Shown here in pieces: positions 53,521-62,390 of a stretch of 64,000 bases of DNA. The stretch lies in assembly GCF_022489035.1 (NCBI RefSeq), contig NZ_JAKVTV010000002.1:575986-639985 (forward strand), given 5' to 3'. This stretch comes from Christiangramia lutea (GTDB taxonomy: Bacteria; Bacteroidota; Bacteroidia; Flavobacteriales; Flavobacteriaceae). The notes below the pieces were generated by a model that was not told the origin of the DNA, did not search any database, and saw only the letters and a list, made by a program, of their open reading frames with translations. The translations under genes and the position numbers were made by a program. Each line of letters opens with the position of its first letter. The stretch's first letter is position 1.

Positions 53521-54930
53521 ATGGCAAGAAGAAAGAAAAATAAGCTTTTTACTGAAATTGAAGTCACTGATGCCGGAGCCAAAGGGAAGGCAGTCGCTAA
53601 ATCTCCAGATGGAAGGGTCATTTTTATAGATAATGCTGTTCCGGGTGATGTTGCAGATGTACAAACAACCAGGAAGAGAAGATCGTACTACCAGGGAACT
53701 GCCGTAGAATTTCATAAGCTTTCCGATAAAAGAACTGAACCTGTATGCCAGCATTTTGGAACCTGTGGAGGATGTAAATGGCAAAACATGGATTATAAGT
53801 TCCAACTAGAATACAAACAACAGGAAGTAAAGAACAACCTGCGCAGGCTAGGAAAAATTGAACTTCCAGAGATCACCCCTATATTAGGAAGTGAGGAGAT
53901 CTATTTCTACCGAAATAAAATGGAGTTCTCTTTTAGCGACAGCCGTTGGCTTACCCAGAATGAAATACAAAGCGGGGAGAATATAGAAAATAGAAATGCT
54001 CTTGGTTTCCATATTCCAGGTATGTGGGACAAGATCCTCGATATCAAAAAGTGTCATTTACAGGCAGATCCAAGCAATGCCATCAGGAATTTCGTAAAGG
54101 AGTTCGCTACTGAAAATAGTCTTGAATTCTTCAATACAAGAAACCAGGAAGGTCTTTTGAGAACACTGATGATTAGAACGACCTCTACCGGTGAGATCAT
54201 GGTATTGGTTCAGTTCTTCGAAGATGATAAGGAAAAGAGAGAATTACTTCTGAATGCCGTAGCAGAAAGATTTCCTGAGATCACCTCGCTTCAATACGTA
54301 GTGAACAATAAGGCGAATGATACCATCTACGACCAGGAAGTGATTTGCTTTAAGGGCCGTGATCATATTTTTGAAGAAATGGAAGGTCTCAAATTTAAGA
54401 TCAACGCCAAGTCGTTTTATCAGACAAATTCAGACCAGGCCTATAATCTTTATAAGATCGCCAGGGAATATGCCGATCTTAAAGGTGATGAACTGGTCTA
54501 TGACCTTTATACCGGAACGGGTACCATCGCTCAGTTCGTAGCAAAAAACGCCAAAAAAGTGATTGGGGTTGAAGCTGTACCGGAAGCAATAAAAGATGCA
54601 AAAGAAAATGCTGAGCGCAACAATATCGATAATACCGAGTTCTATGTTGGAGACATGCGAAAGGTATTCACCGAGAGTTTTATAGCGCAGCACGGTCACC
54701 CAGATGTGATCATTACAGATCCGCCAAGGGATGGAATGCACAAGGACGTTGTAGCCCAAATTATTGGTATATTGCCACAGCGAATTGTATATGTTAGCTG
54801 TAATTCTGCGACCCAGGCAAGAGATCTTGCCCTCCTGGACGAGCATTATAAAGTTACCAAAGTACAGGCAGTAGATATGTTTCCGCAGACGCACCATGTT
54901 GAAAATGTAGTTTGCCTGGAAAAACGATAG
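53521..54930 (+). CDS. rlmD: 23S rRNA (uracil-C5)-methyltransferase RlmD
   Basis: A 469-residue protein of standard length. An N-terminal TRAM domain is followed by the [4Fe-4S] Cys cluster CQHFGTCGGCKWQNM and KKCHLQ, and a SAM-dependent methyltransferase domain with YDLYTGTGTIAQFVAKN, DPPRDGMHK and the catalytic YVSCNSATQARD. It methylates uridine 1939 (E. coli numbering) of 23S rRNA. TATTTTTG (-7 type) at 53509-53516 lies so close to the ATG at 53521 that a nearly leaderless mRNA is possible. It is followed by the DUF6452/DUF6048 pair. Confidence 0.95.
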   Translation: MARRKKNKLFTEIEVTDAGAKGKAVAKSPDGRVIFIDNAVPGDVADVQTTRKRRSYYQGTAVEFHKLSDKRTEPVCQHFGTCGGCKWQNMDYKFQLEYKQQEVKNNLRRLGKIELPEITPILGSEEIYFYRNKMEFSFSDSRWLTQNEIQSGENIENRNALGFHIPGMWDKILDIKKCHLQADPSNAIRNFVKEFATENSLEFFNTRNQEGLLRTLMIRTTSTGEIMVLVQFFEDDKEKRELLLNAVAERFPEITSLQYVVNNKANDTIYDQEVICFKGRDHIFEEMEGLKFKINAKSFYQTNSDQAYNLYKIAREYADLKGDELVYDLYTGTGTIAQFVAKNAKKVIGVEAVPEAIKDAKENAERNNIDNTEFYVGDMRKVFTESFIAQHGHPDVIITDPPRDGMHKDVVAQIIGILPQRIVYVSCNSATQARDLALLDEHYKVTKVQAVDMFPQTHHVENVVCLEKR

Positions 54931-54936
54931 ATTTTT

Positions 54937-55482
54937 ATGAAATTAAGGACATATTCTCTTCTCCTACTTATCGGAATTTTGATCAGCCTGGGCTGCCAGC
55001 GTGATGATATTTGCCCGGAAACTACCGATACAACTCCATTATTAATTATTCGATTCTACGAGAATGAGGAACCAAATGATCTTCAGGCTCCTCAGAACTT
55101 AGGAATTAGAGAAGAGGGAAATGAAGATTATGTTTTTATAAGAAATGAAGATAACCGGGACGAGACCATAACTTATCAGCGGTTCACTGGAGACAGTTTG
55201 GCCATTCCATTACGCACAGACAGTGATCAAACTATTTTCGAGTTTATCGTAAACAATACTGATGCTGCAGAGGAAGAAGGTATAAAGAATACAGATGTAA
55301 TTAGTTTCACCTATGGAAGAAATGAAAATTATATCAACAGGGCCTGTGCCTATAAGATAAACTACGTAGGCCTTAAGGTAAATCTGGAAGAAGGGGATGA
55401 TGGCAGCTGGATTGAAGAAGTACAGATTGAAGAAGTTAATATTGAAGACCAAAATCAAGCCCATGTATCGATATTTTTCTAG
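54937..55482 (+). CDS. DUF6452 lipoprotein
   Basis: A 181-residue protein with lipoprotein signal MKLRTYSLLLLIGILISLGC and then QRDDICPETTDTTPLLIIRF, the opening of the flavobacterial DUF6452 family. The mature part is acidic and beta-rich. It starts 6 bp after rlmD and overlaps the next gene by 20 bp, so the three are one transcript. Function unknown; linkage to DUF6048 suggests a joint role at the outer membrane. Confidence 0.87.
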   Translation: MKLRTYSLLLLIGILISLGCQRDDICPETTDTTPLLIIRFYENEEPNDLQAPQNLGIREEGNEDYVFIRNEDNRDETITYQRFTGDSLAIPLRTDSDQTIFEFIVNNTDAAEEEGIKNTDVISFTYGRNENYINRACAYKINYVGLKVNLEEGDDGSWIEEVQIEEVNIEDQNQAHVSIFF

Positions 55483-56167
55483 TCTTCTTATAATTTTATT
55501 ACTGGGAATTTCAGTAAAAGCTCAACAAAACTTAGCTGTCAACGATACGGTTGAATACACTGAAAAATACGGGATAAGAGTTGGTGTAGATCTTAGCAAA
55601 CCCATTAGATCCTTTATTGATAATACTTATAAGGGTATTGAATTCGTGGGTGATTACCGGATCTACAAAAATTATTATATAGCCGCTGAACTGGGAAATG
55701 AAGAAATAATCTTTGAGGGCGATAATATCGAAACAATCACCAACGGAAGTTATATAAAGGTTGGTGGAGATTACAACGCCTATGAAAACTGGCTGGATAT
55801 GCAAAACGCAATAGTTGTAGGATTACGGTATGGTTTTGCAACTTTCTCTCAAACCCTGGATAACTATAGAATTTATACCTCTTCAGACTATTTTGGCCCC
55901 GATATTAGAGAAGATGATTCAGAAACTACTGGATTAACCGCCAGCTGGGCCGAGGTGATCTTAGGAATTAAAGTAGAAGTGCTAAATAATCTTTACCTGG
56001 CAGCTAATGTTCAGCTAAAAAGAAGAATTGGTCAGAACAGCCCTGGAAATTTTGACAATCTCGCCATTCCAGGTTTTGGAAGAACTTATGATGGAAGTGA
56101 ATTTGGTGCTGGCTTTGGTTACACCATCTCCTACATGATCCCATTCTACAAAAAAGCCAGGAATTAA
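55463..56167 (+). CDS. DUF6048 outer-membrane barrel-like protein
   Basis: The ATG at 55463 gives 234 residues and a clean signal peptide, MYRYFSSLLIILLLGISVKAQ; longer in-frame starts lie within the upstream gene. The mature part has strands typical of an outer-membrane barrel (YGIRVGVDLSKPI, NYYIAAELGNEE, VVGLRYGFATFSQTL) and ends AGFGYTISYMIPFYKKARN. This matches the DUF6048 family usually paired with DUF6452. Convergent with the THUMP methyltransferase gene; the stop codons overlap by 4 bases. Confidence 0.87.
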   Translation: MYRYFSSLLIILLLGISVKAQQNLAVNDTVEYTEKYGIRVGVDLSKPIRSFIDNTYKGIEFVGDYRIYKNYYIAAELGNEEIIFEGDNIETITNGSYIKVGGDYNAYENWLDMQNAIVVGLRYGFATFSQTLDNYRIYTSSDYFGPDIREDDSETTGLTASWAEVILGIKVEVLNNLYLAANVQLKRRIGQNSPGNFDNLAIPGFGRTYDGSEFGAGFGYTISYMIPFYKKARN

Positions 56168-57327
56168 GAATTCTGCTGCTTACTTCTTTTCTTAGATCCT
56201 TCGTATAGGACATATTTTAGAAGTCTGCCTTCTAATGGCCCATTATAAATTTTGATCTTTCTGGAAGCTCTTAAGCCCACACTTTTGATAGCTTCGAAAT
56301 TTGTAGCGATGAACCAGGCATGTGTTCCCGGGTAATTCTGCTTCAGGGTGTCTCCTATCCTACCGTAAAACTCCTCTACATCAATTTCCAGTCGCTCGCC
56401 GTATGGTGGATTGAAGAGCATATGCAGATATCCGTCATTCTCTTTTTCACTTTCGAAAAAGCTTTTTTGCTGTATCTCTATAAATTCAGAAAGATTGGCG
56501 TTTTTCACATTATCCTTTGCTTTCATAACCGCTGATGGTGCCTTGTCGTATCCTTTGATCTTAAAATGAAAATCCTTGATCTTTTTCATTGATGATTCCT
56601 CAATTTTCTCAAACAGGTCCTCATCCCAATCGTTCCATTTTTCGAAGGCGAATTCCTTTCTATTCAGGTTCGGCGGAATATTACAGGCGATCATGGCCGC
56701 TTCAATAGGAATTGTCCCGCTTCCACACATCGGGTCCAGAAAATCGCATTGCCCATTCCAACCAGACATCAATAACATCCCGGCCGCAAGAACCTCATTA
56801 ATAGGTGCAATATTGGTAGCAGATCGATATCCTCTTTTATGAAGTGAATCTCCTGAACTATCGAATGAAACATTACAGAAATTCTTTTCAATATGAATAT
56901 TAATTCGCAGGTCTGGGAATTCGAGATCTACATCTGGTCTTTCCCCAAATTTCTCACGGAAACGATCTACGATCGCATCTTTAGCTTTTAAAGCAACGTA
57001 CTGGGAATGAGTGAAAATATCAGAATGTACCGCAGAATCTATAGCCAGGCTTCCTCTTACATCAAGGAACTTTTCCCAGGGCAACTTCTTGATATTATTA
57101 TAAAGTTCCTCCTCTGAGTTAACTCGAAAACTTTCATAGGGTTTCAGGATCTTAATAGCTGTTCTCAAACAGAGATTTGCCTTGTACATGAAGCCTTTGT
57201 CTCCCACGAAGCTAACCATACGGTTCCCTTCTTTTATATCCATTGCTCCAAGTTCCAGTAATTCTTTTGCCAGGATCGATTCAAAACCAAATAAGGTCTT
57301 GGCGATCATTCTGTAGTTATTAGCCAT
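56164..57327 (-). CDS. THUMP-domain class I SAM-dependent RNA methyltransferase
   Basis: A 387-residue protein. The N-terminal THUMP region (MIAKTLFGFESILAKELLEL, then VHSDIFTHSQYVALKAKDAI) binds RNA, and the C-terminal UPF0020-type domain has FLDPMCGSGTIPIEAAMIA and NPPYGERLEID, the SAM and N-methylation motifs. It resembles the RlmL-type m2G methyltransferase of 23S rRNA and the YpsC group. It lacks the RlmK half of the E. coli fusion, so it is the short form. Its target position is not certain. Confidence 0.93.
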   Translation of the reverse strand: MANNYRMIAKTLFGFESILAKELLELGAMDIKEGNRMVSFVGDKGFMYKANLCLRTAIKILKPYESFRVNSEEELYNNIKKLPWEKFLDVRGSLAIDSAVHSDIFTHSQYVALKAKDAIVDRFREKFGERPDVDLEFPDLRINIHIEKNFCNVSFDSSGDSLHKRGYRSATNIAPINEVLAAGMLLMSGWNGQCDFLDPMCGSGTIPIEAAMIACNIPPNLNRKEFAFEKWNDWDEDLFEKIEESSMKKIKDFHFKIKGYDKAPSAVMKAKDNVKNANLSEFIEIQQKSFFESEKENDGYLHMLFNPPYGERLEIDVEEFYGRIGDTLKQNYPGTHAWFIATNFEAIKSVGLRASRKIKIYNGPLEGRLLKYVLYEGSKKRSKQQNS

Positions 57328-57347
57328 AATCCTTCTTTATAGAACGA

Positions 57348-57366
57348 CAAAAATAAGTTAATTTTG
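57348..57366. promoter_or_regulatory. back-to-back -7 boxes between THUMP methyltransferase and ZIP transporter genes
   Basis: Minus-strand TATTTTTG at 57348-57355 and plus-strand TAATTTTG at 57359-57366 are 3 bp apart, together forming CAAAAATA-AGT-TAATTTTG. No TTG -33 box was seen at the expected distance on either side. Confidence 0.5.
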
Positions 57367-58125
57367 TCCGAAAGTATAATTATTGCAGGATTGTTCAGCG
57401 ATTTGTTTTGGACTGTCCACGACCAATCAACCATAAATAATTTGCCAACAGATCTATATATTTATCTACTGCCCATACTGGCCGTAATCATCGGTTACGT
57501 AATTTCACTTTTTCTCAAACCGGGAAGCTCTTCAGGCTTCAAGTTATTGCTGGCTTTTAGTGGTGCTTACCTACTGGCCGTCACAGTACTTGAACTGTTA
57601 CCTGAAGTATATCGTGAACCCGATACCGGAATTGGTGTATTTATCATGCTGGGTTTATTATTGCAGATCGTTCTCGAATTTCTTTCAAAAGGTGTTGAAC
57701 ACGGGCATCTTCATTTTAATGAAAATTCCTCGGCCTTGCCGGTTATGTTGCTTTTCAGTTTAAGTTTACACTCTTTACTCGAGGGGTTTCCACTAGACAA
57801 GGATAATCATCTTCTTCATGGCGTGGTAGTTCATAAGATTCCAGTTGCAGCAATCCTTTCGGTATTCTTGTTGCATAGCAAGCTGGGTAAACTGAAAGTG
57901 TTTCTATTCCTGGCATTTTTTGCACTTATGACTCCTCTGGGAAGCTGGCTCAAAAATAATATAGCCATAATCTCGGAATATTCAGAATATGTAAATGCCA
58001 TGGTGATTGGTATATTTTTACATGTTTCTACGACCATACTTTTTGAGTCTTCGAAAAATCACTCCTTCAATGCATCCAAGCTGGGAGTGATCATTTTAGG
58101 AATTTTACTGGCTTACTTTATTTAA
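57364..58125 (+). CDS. ZIP family metal transporter
   Basis: A 253-residue membrane protein with about eight hydrophobic segments. Metal-site motifs are ALSLHSLLEGF-type, seen as LLFSLSLHSLLEGFPLD in one helix and VVHKIPVAAILSVFLLH in the next (H and E ligands), plus VIGIFLHVSTTILFES. A His-rich loop (VEHGHLHFNE) lies between. ZIP proteins import zinc, iron or manganese. The ORF's first TTG at 57364 falls inside a predicted -7 box, so the true start is probably another TTG downstream (57391, 57403 or 57442); no ATG precedes the first helix. The next gene follows after 1 bp. Confidence 0.88.
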   Translation: MSESIIIAGLFSDLFWTVHDQSTINNLPTDLYIYLLPILAVIIGYVISLFLKPGSSSGFKLLLAFSGAYLLAVTVLELLPEVYREPDTGIGVFIMLGLLLQIVLEFLSKGVEHGHLHFNENSSALPVMLLFSLSLHSLLEGFPLDKDNHLLHGVVVHKIPVAAILSVFLLHSKLGKLKVFLFLAFFALMTPLGSWLKNNIAIISEYSEYVNAMVIGIFLHVSTTILFESSKNHSFNASKLGVIILGILLAYFI

Positions 58126-58126
58126 A

Positions 58127-58555
58127 ATGTTCAGCAGGGAAGAATCTAAAAAATTACGACAGGAGTTCTGGACAAGTTTTGGAAAGGAATTTCCGCATAA
58201 GTGGTTGTTGTATAACACTAAAATGAAAGAAATTCAGCTCAAATTCAGTTTTACGAGGAAATTTGCCATGGTATCTCTGGATATAGACGATGACGACGAA
58301 CTAATACGAGCATATTATTTTGAAAAGATGAAGTCTCTGGAAAAGATTCTGAAATCTGAACACCTACCGGAAGCGATCCTGGATGAATTTCATGAATTGC
58401 CTGAAGGCAAGATCATTTCCAGAATTTATACGAAGATCGATGGTGTTAGTATTCATAATAAAAAAGACTGGCCTGAGGTCAAGAATTTTCTAGCTACCAA
58501 TATGCTGCAGTTAGAAGAGTTTTTTAATGATTTTGCCGATTTTATTAAAAACTAG
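58127..58555 (+). CDS. DUF4268 protein
   Basis: A 142-residue soluble protein. EESKKLRQEFWTSFGKEFPH, KWLLYNTKMKEIQLKFSF and HKKDWPEVKNFLATNML-type blocks match DUF4268, whose members include a nuclease-related C-terminal domain of unknown activity (from memory). It starts 1 bp after the ZIP transporter stop, so it is co-transcribed with it, but a metal-related role is not implied by sequence. No signal peptide. Confidence 0.88.
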   Translation: MFSREESKKLRQEFWTSFGKEFPHKWLLYNTKMKEIQLKFSFTRKFAMVSLDIDDDDELIRAYYFEKMKSLEKILKSEHLPEAILDEFHELPEGKIISRIYTKIDGVSIHNKKDWPEVKNFLATNMLQLEEFFNDFADFIKN

Positions 58556-58664
58556 GCAAGCATAAGTCATTTTTTACTATTTTGACTTTCAGAAAGATAG
58601 AGACTTCCTGTCATTCCCTACCACATCTTTTTATTTTTTACTAATCCATTTAATTTTTTAAAAG

Positions 58665-59207
58665 ATGAAAACGATTAAATTTTCACTGCTTGCTTTTTTG
58701 TTTATTACTTTTATTTCATGTTCGTCTGAAAGTGACGATCCCGATGAAGAACAAGGCGATGGTACCATTTCCTCTGAGATCGTGGATGAATGGAATCTTG
58801 AAGCCTGGGATTACAGTATGACCTCCAGTTTTGAAGGTATAAGCGTTACAAGCCTGGGAGAAGCAAAGGATATTAATGCCAGCATAAAATTCAACTCAGA
58901 CAACACATTCAATTTTCAGGGAAACTACACGGTAGTAATGGATATTGAAGGACTTACCAACGAAATGCCTGTAAATGGAGCTTCCAGTACCGGAGATTAC
59001 AGTATAGACGGATATATGCTCAACCTTAGCAATACTTTGGGGGAAATGCAGGGACAGCAGGTTCCATCTTCAGGAGGTGGAGAAATGGAAATAGTTGAAA
59101 TTTCTGAAAATACCTTGATTTTAAGAGGTGAGCAGGAAATAGTTCCGGAAATGGCCGGAATGACCTCTAGAATCGAAGTGAATGAATATTATGAATTTTC
59201 GAGATAA
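58665..59207 (+). CDS. lipocalin-like lipoprotein
   Basis: A 180-residue protein with signal MKTIKFSLLAFLFITFISC and an acidic linker (SESDDPDEEQGDG). The core begins VDEWNLEAWDYSM and has INASIKFNSDNTFNFQGNYTV, a pattern seen in small lipocalin-like lipoproteins of Bacteroidota (W near the start, then eight strands). Ligand unknown. It is monocistronic; the terminator downstream is shared with the AraC gene. Confidence 0.85.
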   Translation: MKTIKFSLLAFLFITFISCSSESDDPDEEQGDGTISSEIVDEWNLEAWDYSMTSSFEGISVTSLGEAKDINASIKFNSDNTFNFQGNYTVVMDIEGLTNEMPVNGASSTGDYSIDGYMLNLSNTLGEMQGQQVPSSGGGEMEIVEISENTLILRGEQEIVPEMAGMTSRIEVNEYYEFSR

Positions 59208-59226
59208 GCGAAATAGTCTTTAAAAT

Positions 59227-59255
59227 AAAAAGCACATGTCAAATGTGCTTTTTTT
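59227..59255. terminator. bidirectional terminator between lipocalin-like and AraC genes
   Basis: AAAAAGCACAT, loop GTCAA, ATGTGCTTTTT plus further T; it overlaps the AraC stop codon by two bases. Confidence 0.92.
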
Positions 59256-60165
59256 ATGCCCTAACGTTAAATCTTGCCTGATAGTCTCCGGGGGCTACCT
59301 TTTTTCTTCTTTTAAAAACTCTATTAAAATAAGACCTGCTTTCAAACCCGCATTCCTGATAGATCTCTTTAATGCTCATTTCCGGGTTTTGAAGCAGACT
59401 AACCGCAAGTTTAATTCTCTCATTATTGATAAAATCGGTGGGAGAAATGCCCAATTCGTTCTTAAAGACCCTGTAAAAGTTCGATTCACTCATGCAGGCC
59501 TTCCTGCTAAGACTTTTTACTGATAATGGGTTGTGGAGATTCTTCCTGATGTATTCTACAATGTAAGCCAGCCTGTTGCTGGAACTAAGCTTAAAACTTT
59601 GATCACTATAAATTTTTCTGGAATTTGTTTGAAGAATTCTAATAATAAGTTCTTCCAGCATATTATCTACAAAAAGATCTTTGGAAGGATGATCCTCGGT
59701 AAATAAGAATAAAAGCCGTTGCAAAATCTGGTAAATGCCCGTATCATTAGTAAAATGAAAATTATAATCCATCAGGCTCCATTCCCTATTCTCCACCTTC
59801 GGCATGGATTCATTCATCCTGTTTAAAACATTATTAATCTTATCTTCAGAAATCGCCATGGCGAGGCAACGGGTTGGATTGCTAATTTGAGCTTCAGGAA
59901 AGTCTATACACATCATTTCATTTGAAGGCAGAATAAGCGATTCTCCAGGTAGAAAATTGAATGCCTGCTGATCTCGAAGGTGCATGATCTTCTTTCCCTT
60001 CAGCATACTTGCCAGGACTGGTTTGTCAAAGCGTAATAAAACCTTGTCAGCCTGTTCATGCGTTTCAAAGATATGAAGCGCAGCATTGTTCAGGGTATAA
60101 GAAGTTTGATTTTCTACAAGGTTTTCAAGTTTCCGACTCTCGTAAAATTTCTTTGATAGATCCAT
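59254..60165 (-). CDS. AraC-family transcriptional regulator
   Basis: The ATG at 60165 gives 303 residues (MDLSKKFYESRK). The N-terminal about 200 residues form an AraC-type ligand/dimer domain. The C-terminal 100 residues hold two helix-turn-helices: LSVKSLSRKACMSESNFYRVFK and MSIKEIYQECGFESRSYFNRVFK. It diverges from an aldehyde dehydrogenase/DUF779 operon across 221 bp, and so very likely controls it. Such AraC-ALDH-DUF779 sets are known in alcohol/aldehyde metabolism of several bacteria; the effector is likely an aldehyde or alcohol. Confidence 0.92.
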   Translation of the reverse strand: MDLSKKFYESRKLENLVENQTSYTLNNAALHIFETHEQADKVLLRFDKPVLASMLKGKKIMHLRDQQAFNFLPGESLILPSNEMMCIDFPEAQISNPTRCLAMAISEDKINNVLNRMNESMPKVENREWSLMDYNFHFTNDTGIYQILQRLLFLFTEDHPSKDLFVDNMLEELIIRILQTNSRKIYSDQSFKLSSSNRLAYIVEYIRKNLHNPLSVKSLSRKACMSESNFYRVFKNELGISPTDFINNERIKLAVSLLQNPEMSIKEIYQECGFESRSYFNRVFKRRKKVAPGDYQARFNVRA

Positions 60166-60326
60166 CAGCAAATAATTAATAATTCAGAAATAAACCACCT
60201 ATTTAATCCTGAATATACAATTTAAGGATTTCAATTTTAAGAATATATCAATAAATTAAAGAATTGTTCATAGTATTGATAGAATAGGTCAGGTGTTTTT
60301 AGAATGTAGATATTAATTTTAGTAGG

Positions 60327-60351
60327 CTTCTAAATATAAACCAATTAGAAG
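60327..60351. promoter_or_regulatory. inverted repeat upstream of the aldehyde dehydrogenase gene
   Basis: CTTCTAA (60327-60333) and TTAGAAG (60345-60351), separated by 11 bp, 36 bp before the aldehyde dehydrogenase ATG. It is a candidate site for the divergently encoded AraC regulator, or alternatively a leader hairpin. Confidence 0.4.
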
Positions 60352-60386
60352 TCTTCACTTTTTAGATTAATTAAAACTTATAAATT

Positions 60387-61910
60387 ATGAGCAACGTTCA
60401 AACCACTGAGAAAAAAGATATTCAAAAGCCCAAATTCAAGGATAAATATGATAACTATATTGGCGGAAAGTGGACCGCCCCGGTAAAAGGAGAATACTTT
60501 GATAATATCTCTCCTGTAGACGGAAATAGTTTCACCAAAGTTGCCCGATCTACTGAAGATGATATAAATAAAGCGATTGATGCCGCATGGAAGGCAGCGC
60601 CAGAATGGAATAACTCATCTGCCACCTTTAGAAGCAACCTTTTATTGAAGATCGCAGATGTAATGGAAAAGAACCTGGAAGATCTTGCCAGAGCTGAAAC
60701 CTGGGATAATGGTAAGGCAGTTAGGGAAACACTGGCAGCAGATCTGCCACTTGCAGTAGATCATTTCAGGTATTTTGCGGGAGTTATTAGAGCTGAAGAA
60801 GGATCGGTTGCTGAACTGGATTCTGAAACAGTTTGCATAAATGTTACAGAACCTTTGGGAGTTGTTGGACAGATAATCCCATGGAATTTCCCAATTCTTA
60901 TGGCTACCTGGAAACTCGCTCCTGCCCTGGCTGCAGGGAATTGCGTTGTTCTAAAACCCGCGGAACAAACACCGGTAGGGATCATGATTCTTATGGAACT
61001 TATAGAGGATATCCTACCGGCCGGCGTACTTAATATCGTAAATGGTTTCGGTGCTGAAGCTGGAAAACCTCTGGCATCCAGTCCTAGAATCAATAAAGTA
61101 GCCTTCACAGGAGAGACCACCACCGGGCAATTAATCATGCAGTATGCCTCAAAAAATGTCACTCCGGTAACACTAGAATTAGGAGGTAAATCTCCAAATG
61201 TTTTCTTTGAAAGCATCATGGATGCAGATGACGACTATTTCGATAAATGCATTGAAGGAGCGGTGATGTTTGCCCTTAACCAGGGTGAAGTTTGCACCTG
61301 CCCATCCCGATTATTAATTCAGGAAAGTATCTACGACAAGTTTATAGAACGAGTGATAGAAAGGACAAAAGCTATTAAATTAGGACATCCGTTAGATCCA
61401 GATACCATGATGGGTGCCCAGGCTTCCAACGATCAATATGAAAAGATCCTGAATTATATCAATATAGGTAAAGAAGAAGGATGTGAGGTGCTTACAGGTG
61501 GAGAAGCTGCCTTTAATGAAGGCCTTGATGGCGGATATTATATAAAACCAACAATTTTAAAGGGTAATAATAAAATGAGAGTTTTTCAGGAAGAGATCTT
61601 TGGACCGGTAGTTTGCGTTACCACTTTTAAAGACGAAGCCGAAGCTATAGAGATCTCAAATGACACGCTTTATGGACTTGGTGCCGGGGTTTGGACCAGA
61701 GATATGCATCAGGCATATCAAATCTCTCGCGCTATAAAAGCAGGACGTGTCTGGGTGAACAACTACCATCAATATCCTGCACATGCTCCATTCGGAGGTT
61801 ATAAAAAATCAGGTATTGGTCGTGAGAATCATAAAATGATGTTGAGCCACTACCGCCACACTAAGAATATGCTTGTTTCTTATGATAAAAAACCAATGGG
61901 GTTCTTTTAG
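60387..61910 (+). CDS. NAD-dependent aldehyde dehydrogenase (acetaldehyde type)
   Basis: A 507-residue enzyme of ALDH size. NAD/catalytic motifs are [46 protein letters not shown] (Glu base) and [15 protein letters not shown] (nucleophile Cys), with the C-terminal [14 protein letters not shown]. Closest in style to AldB/ExaC-type acetaldehyde dehydrogenases, which often occur with DUF779 proteins. It is transcribed divergently from the AraC regulator, with DUF779 3 bp downstream. Cytosolic. Confidence 0.95.
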   Translation: MSNVQTTEKKDIQKPKFKDKYDNYIGGKWTAPVKGEYFDNISPVDGNSFTKVARSTEDDINKAIDAAWKAAPEWNNSSATFRSNLLLKIADVMEKNLEDLARAETWDNGKAVRETLAADLPLAVDHFRYFAGVIRAEEGSVAELDSETVCINVTEPLGVVGQIIPWNFPILMATWKLAPALAAGNCVVLKPAEQTPVGIMILMELIEDILPAGVLNIVNGFGAEAGKPLASSPRINKVAFTGETTTGQLIMQYASKNVTPVTLELGGKSPNVFFESIMDADDDYFDKCIEGAVMFALNQGEVCTCPSRLLIQESIYDKFIERVIERTKAIKLGHPLDPDTMMGAQASNDQYEKILNYINIGKEEGCEVLTGGEAAFNEGLDGGYYIKPTILKGNNKMRVFQEEIFGPVVCVTTFKDEAEAIEISNDTLYGLGAGVWTRDMHQAYQISRAIKAGRVWVNNYHQYPAHAPFGGYKKSGIGRENHKMMLSHYRHTKNMLVSYDKKPMGFF

Positions 61911-61913
61911 AAT

Positions 61914-62297
61914 ATGCACAGTAGAGTTGATATAACAAAAGAAGCATGTGAAGTTCTAGACCAGCTTAAGGAACGACATGGTAAATTGATGTTCCATCAA
62001 AGCGGAGGATGCTGCGATGGTTCGTCCCCCATGTGCCTGGAAAAAGGAGATCTTCTCCTAAATGAAAATGATGTATGGCTGGGTACAGTTCATGGTTGTG
62101 ACTTCTTTATGAGCAAGGATCAGTTCGAATACTGGAAACATACCCATCTCCTGGTAGATATCACCAAAGGCAGGGGCTCTAGTTTTTCACTCGAAATCCC
62201 CATGGGCCTGAGATTTGTGATAAAATCCAGAATGTTTAAATCTGATGAACTGGAAGACCTTCAATCCATCAAACATGGGGAAGAGTTTATGGATTAA
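61914..62297 (+). CDS. DUF779 protein (aldehyde dehydrogenase partner)
   Basis: A 127-residue protein. FHQSGGCCDGSSPMCLEKGD and HGCDFFMSKDQFEYWKHT are the DUF779 Cys and His blocks, suggesting metal binding. DUF779 genes lie next to aldehyde dehydrogenase in many bacteria, so a role in that enzyme's function is inferred from linkage only. The start is 3 bp after the ALDH stop, indicating translational coupling. Confidence 0.92.
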   Translation: MHSRVDITKEACEVLDQLKERHGKLMFHQSGGCCDGSSPMCLEKGDLLLNENDVWLGTVHGCDFFMSKDQFEYWKHTHLLVDITKGRGSSFSLEIPMGLRFVIKSRMFKSDELEDLQSIKHGEEFMD

Positions 62298-62320
62298 ATG
62301 ATTTTTGGTTAGGTTGAAGA

Positions 62321-62350
62321 GAGACCAATCGGTAGTTATCGATTGGTCTT
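62321..62350 (+). terminator. terminator of the ALDH-DUF779 operon
   Basis: GAGACCAATCG at 62321-62331 pairs with CGATTGGTCTTTC at 62340 onwards, around an 8-base loop, followed by a T-rich stretch. Confidence 0.85.
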
Positions 62351-62390
62351 TCTGTTTATTATTGAGAAAAAATTAGAATTATTCCGTATA

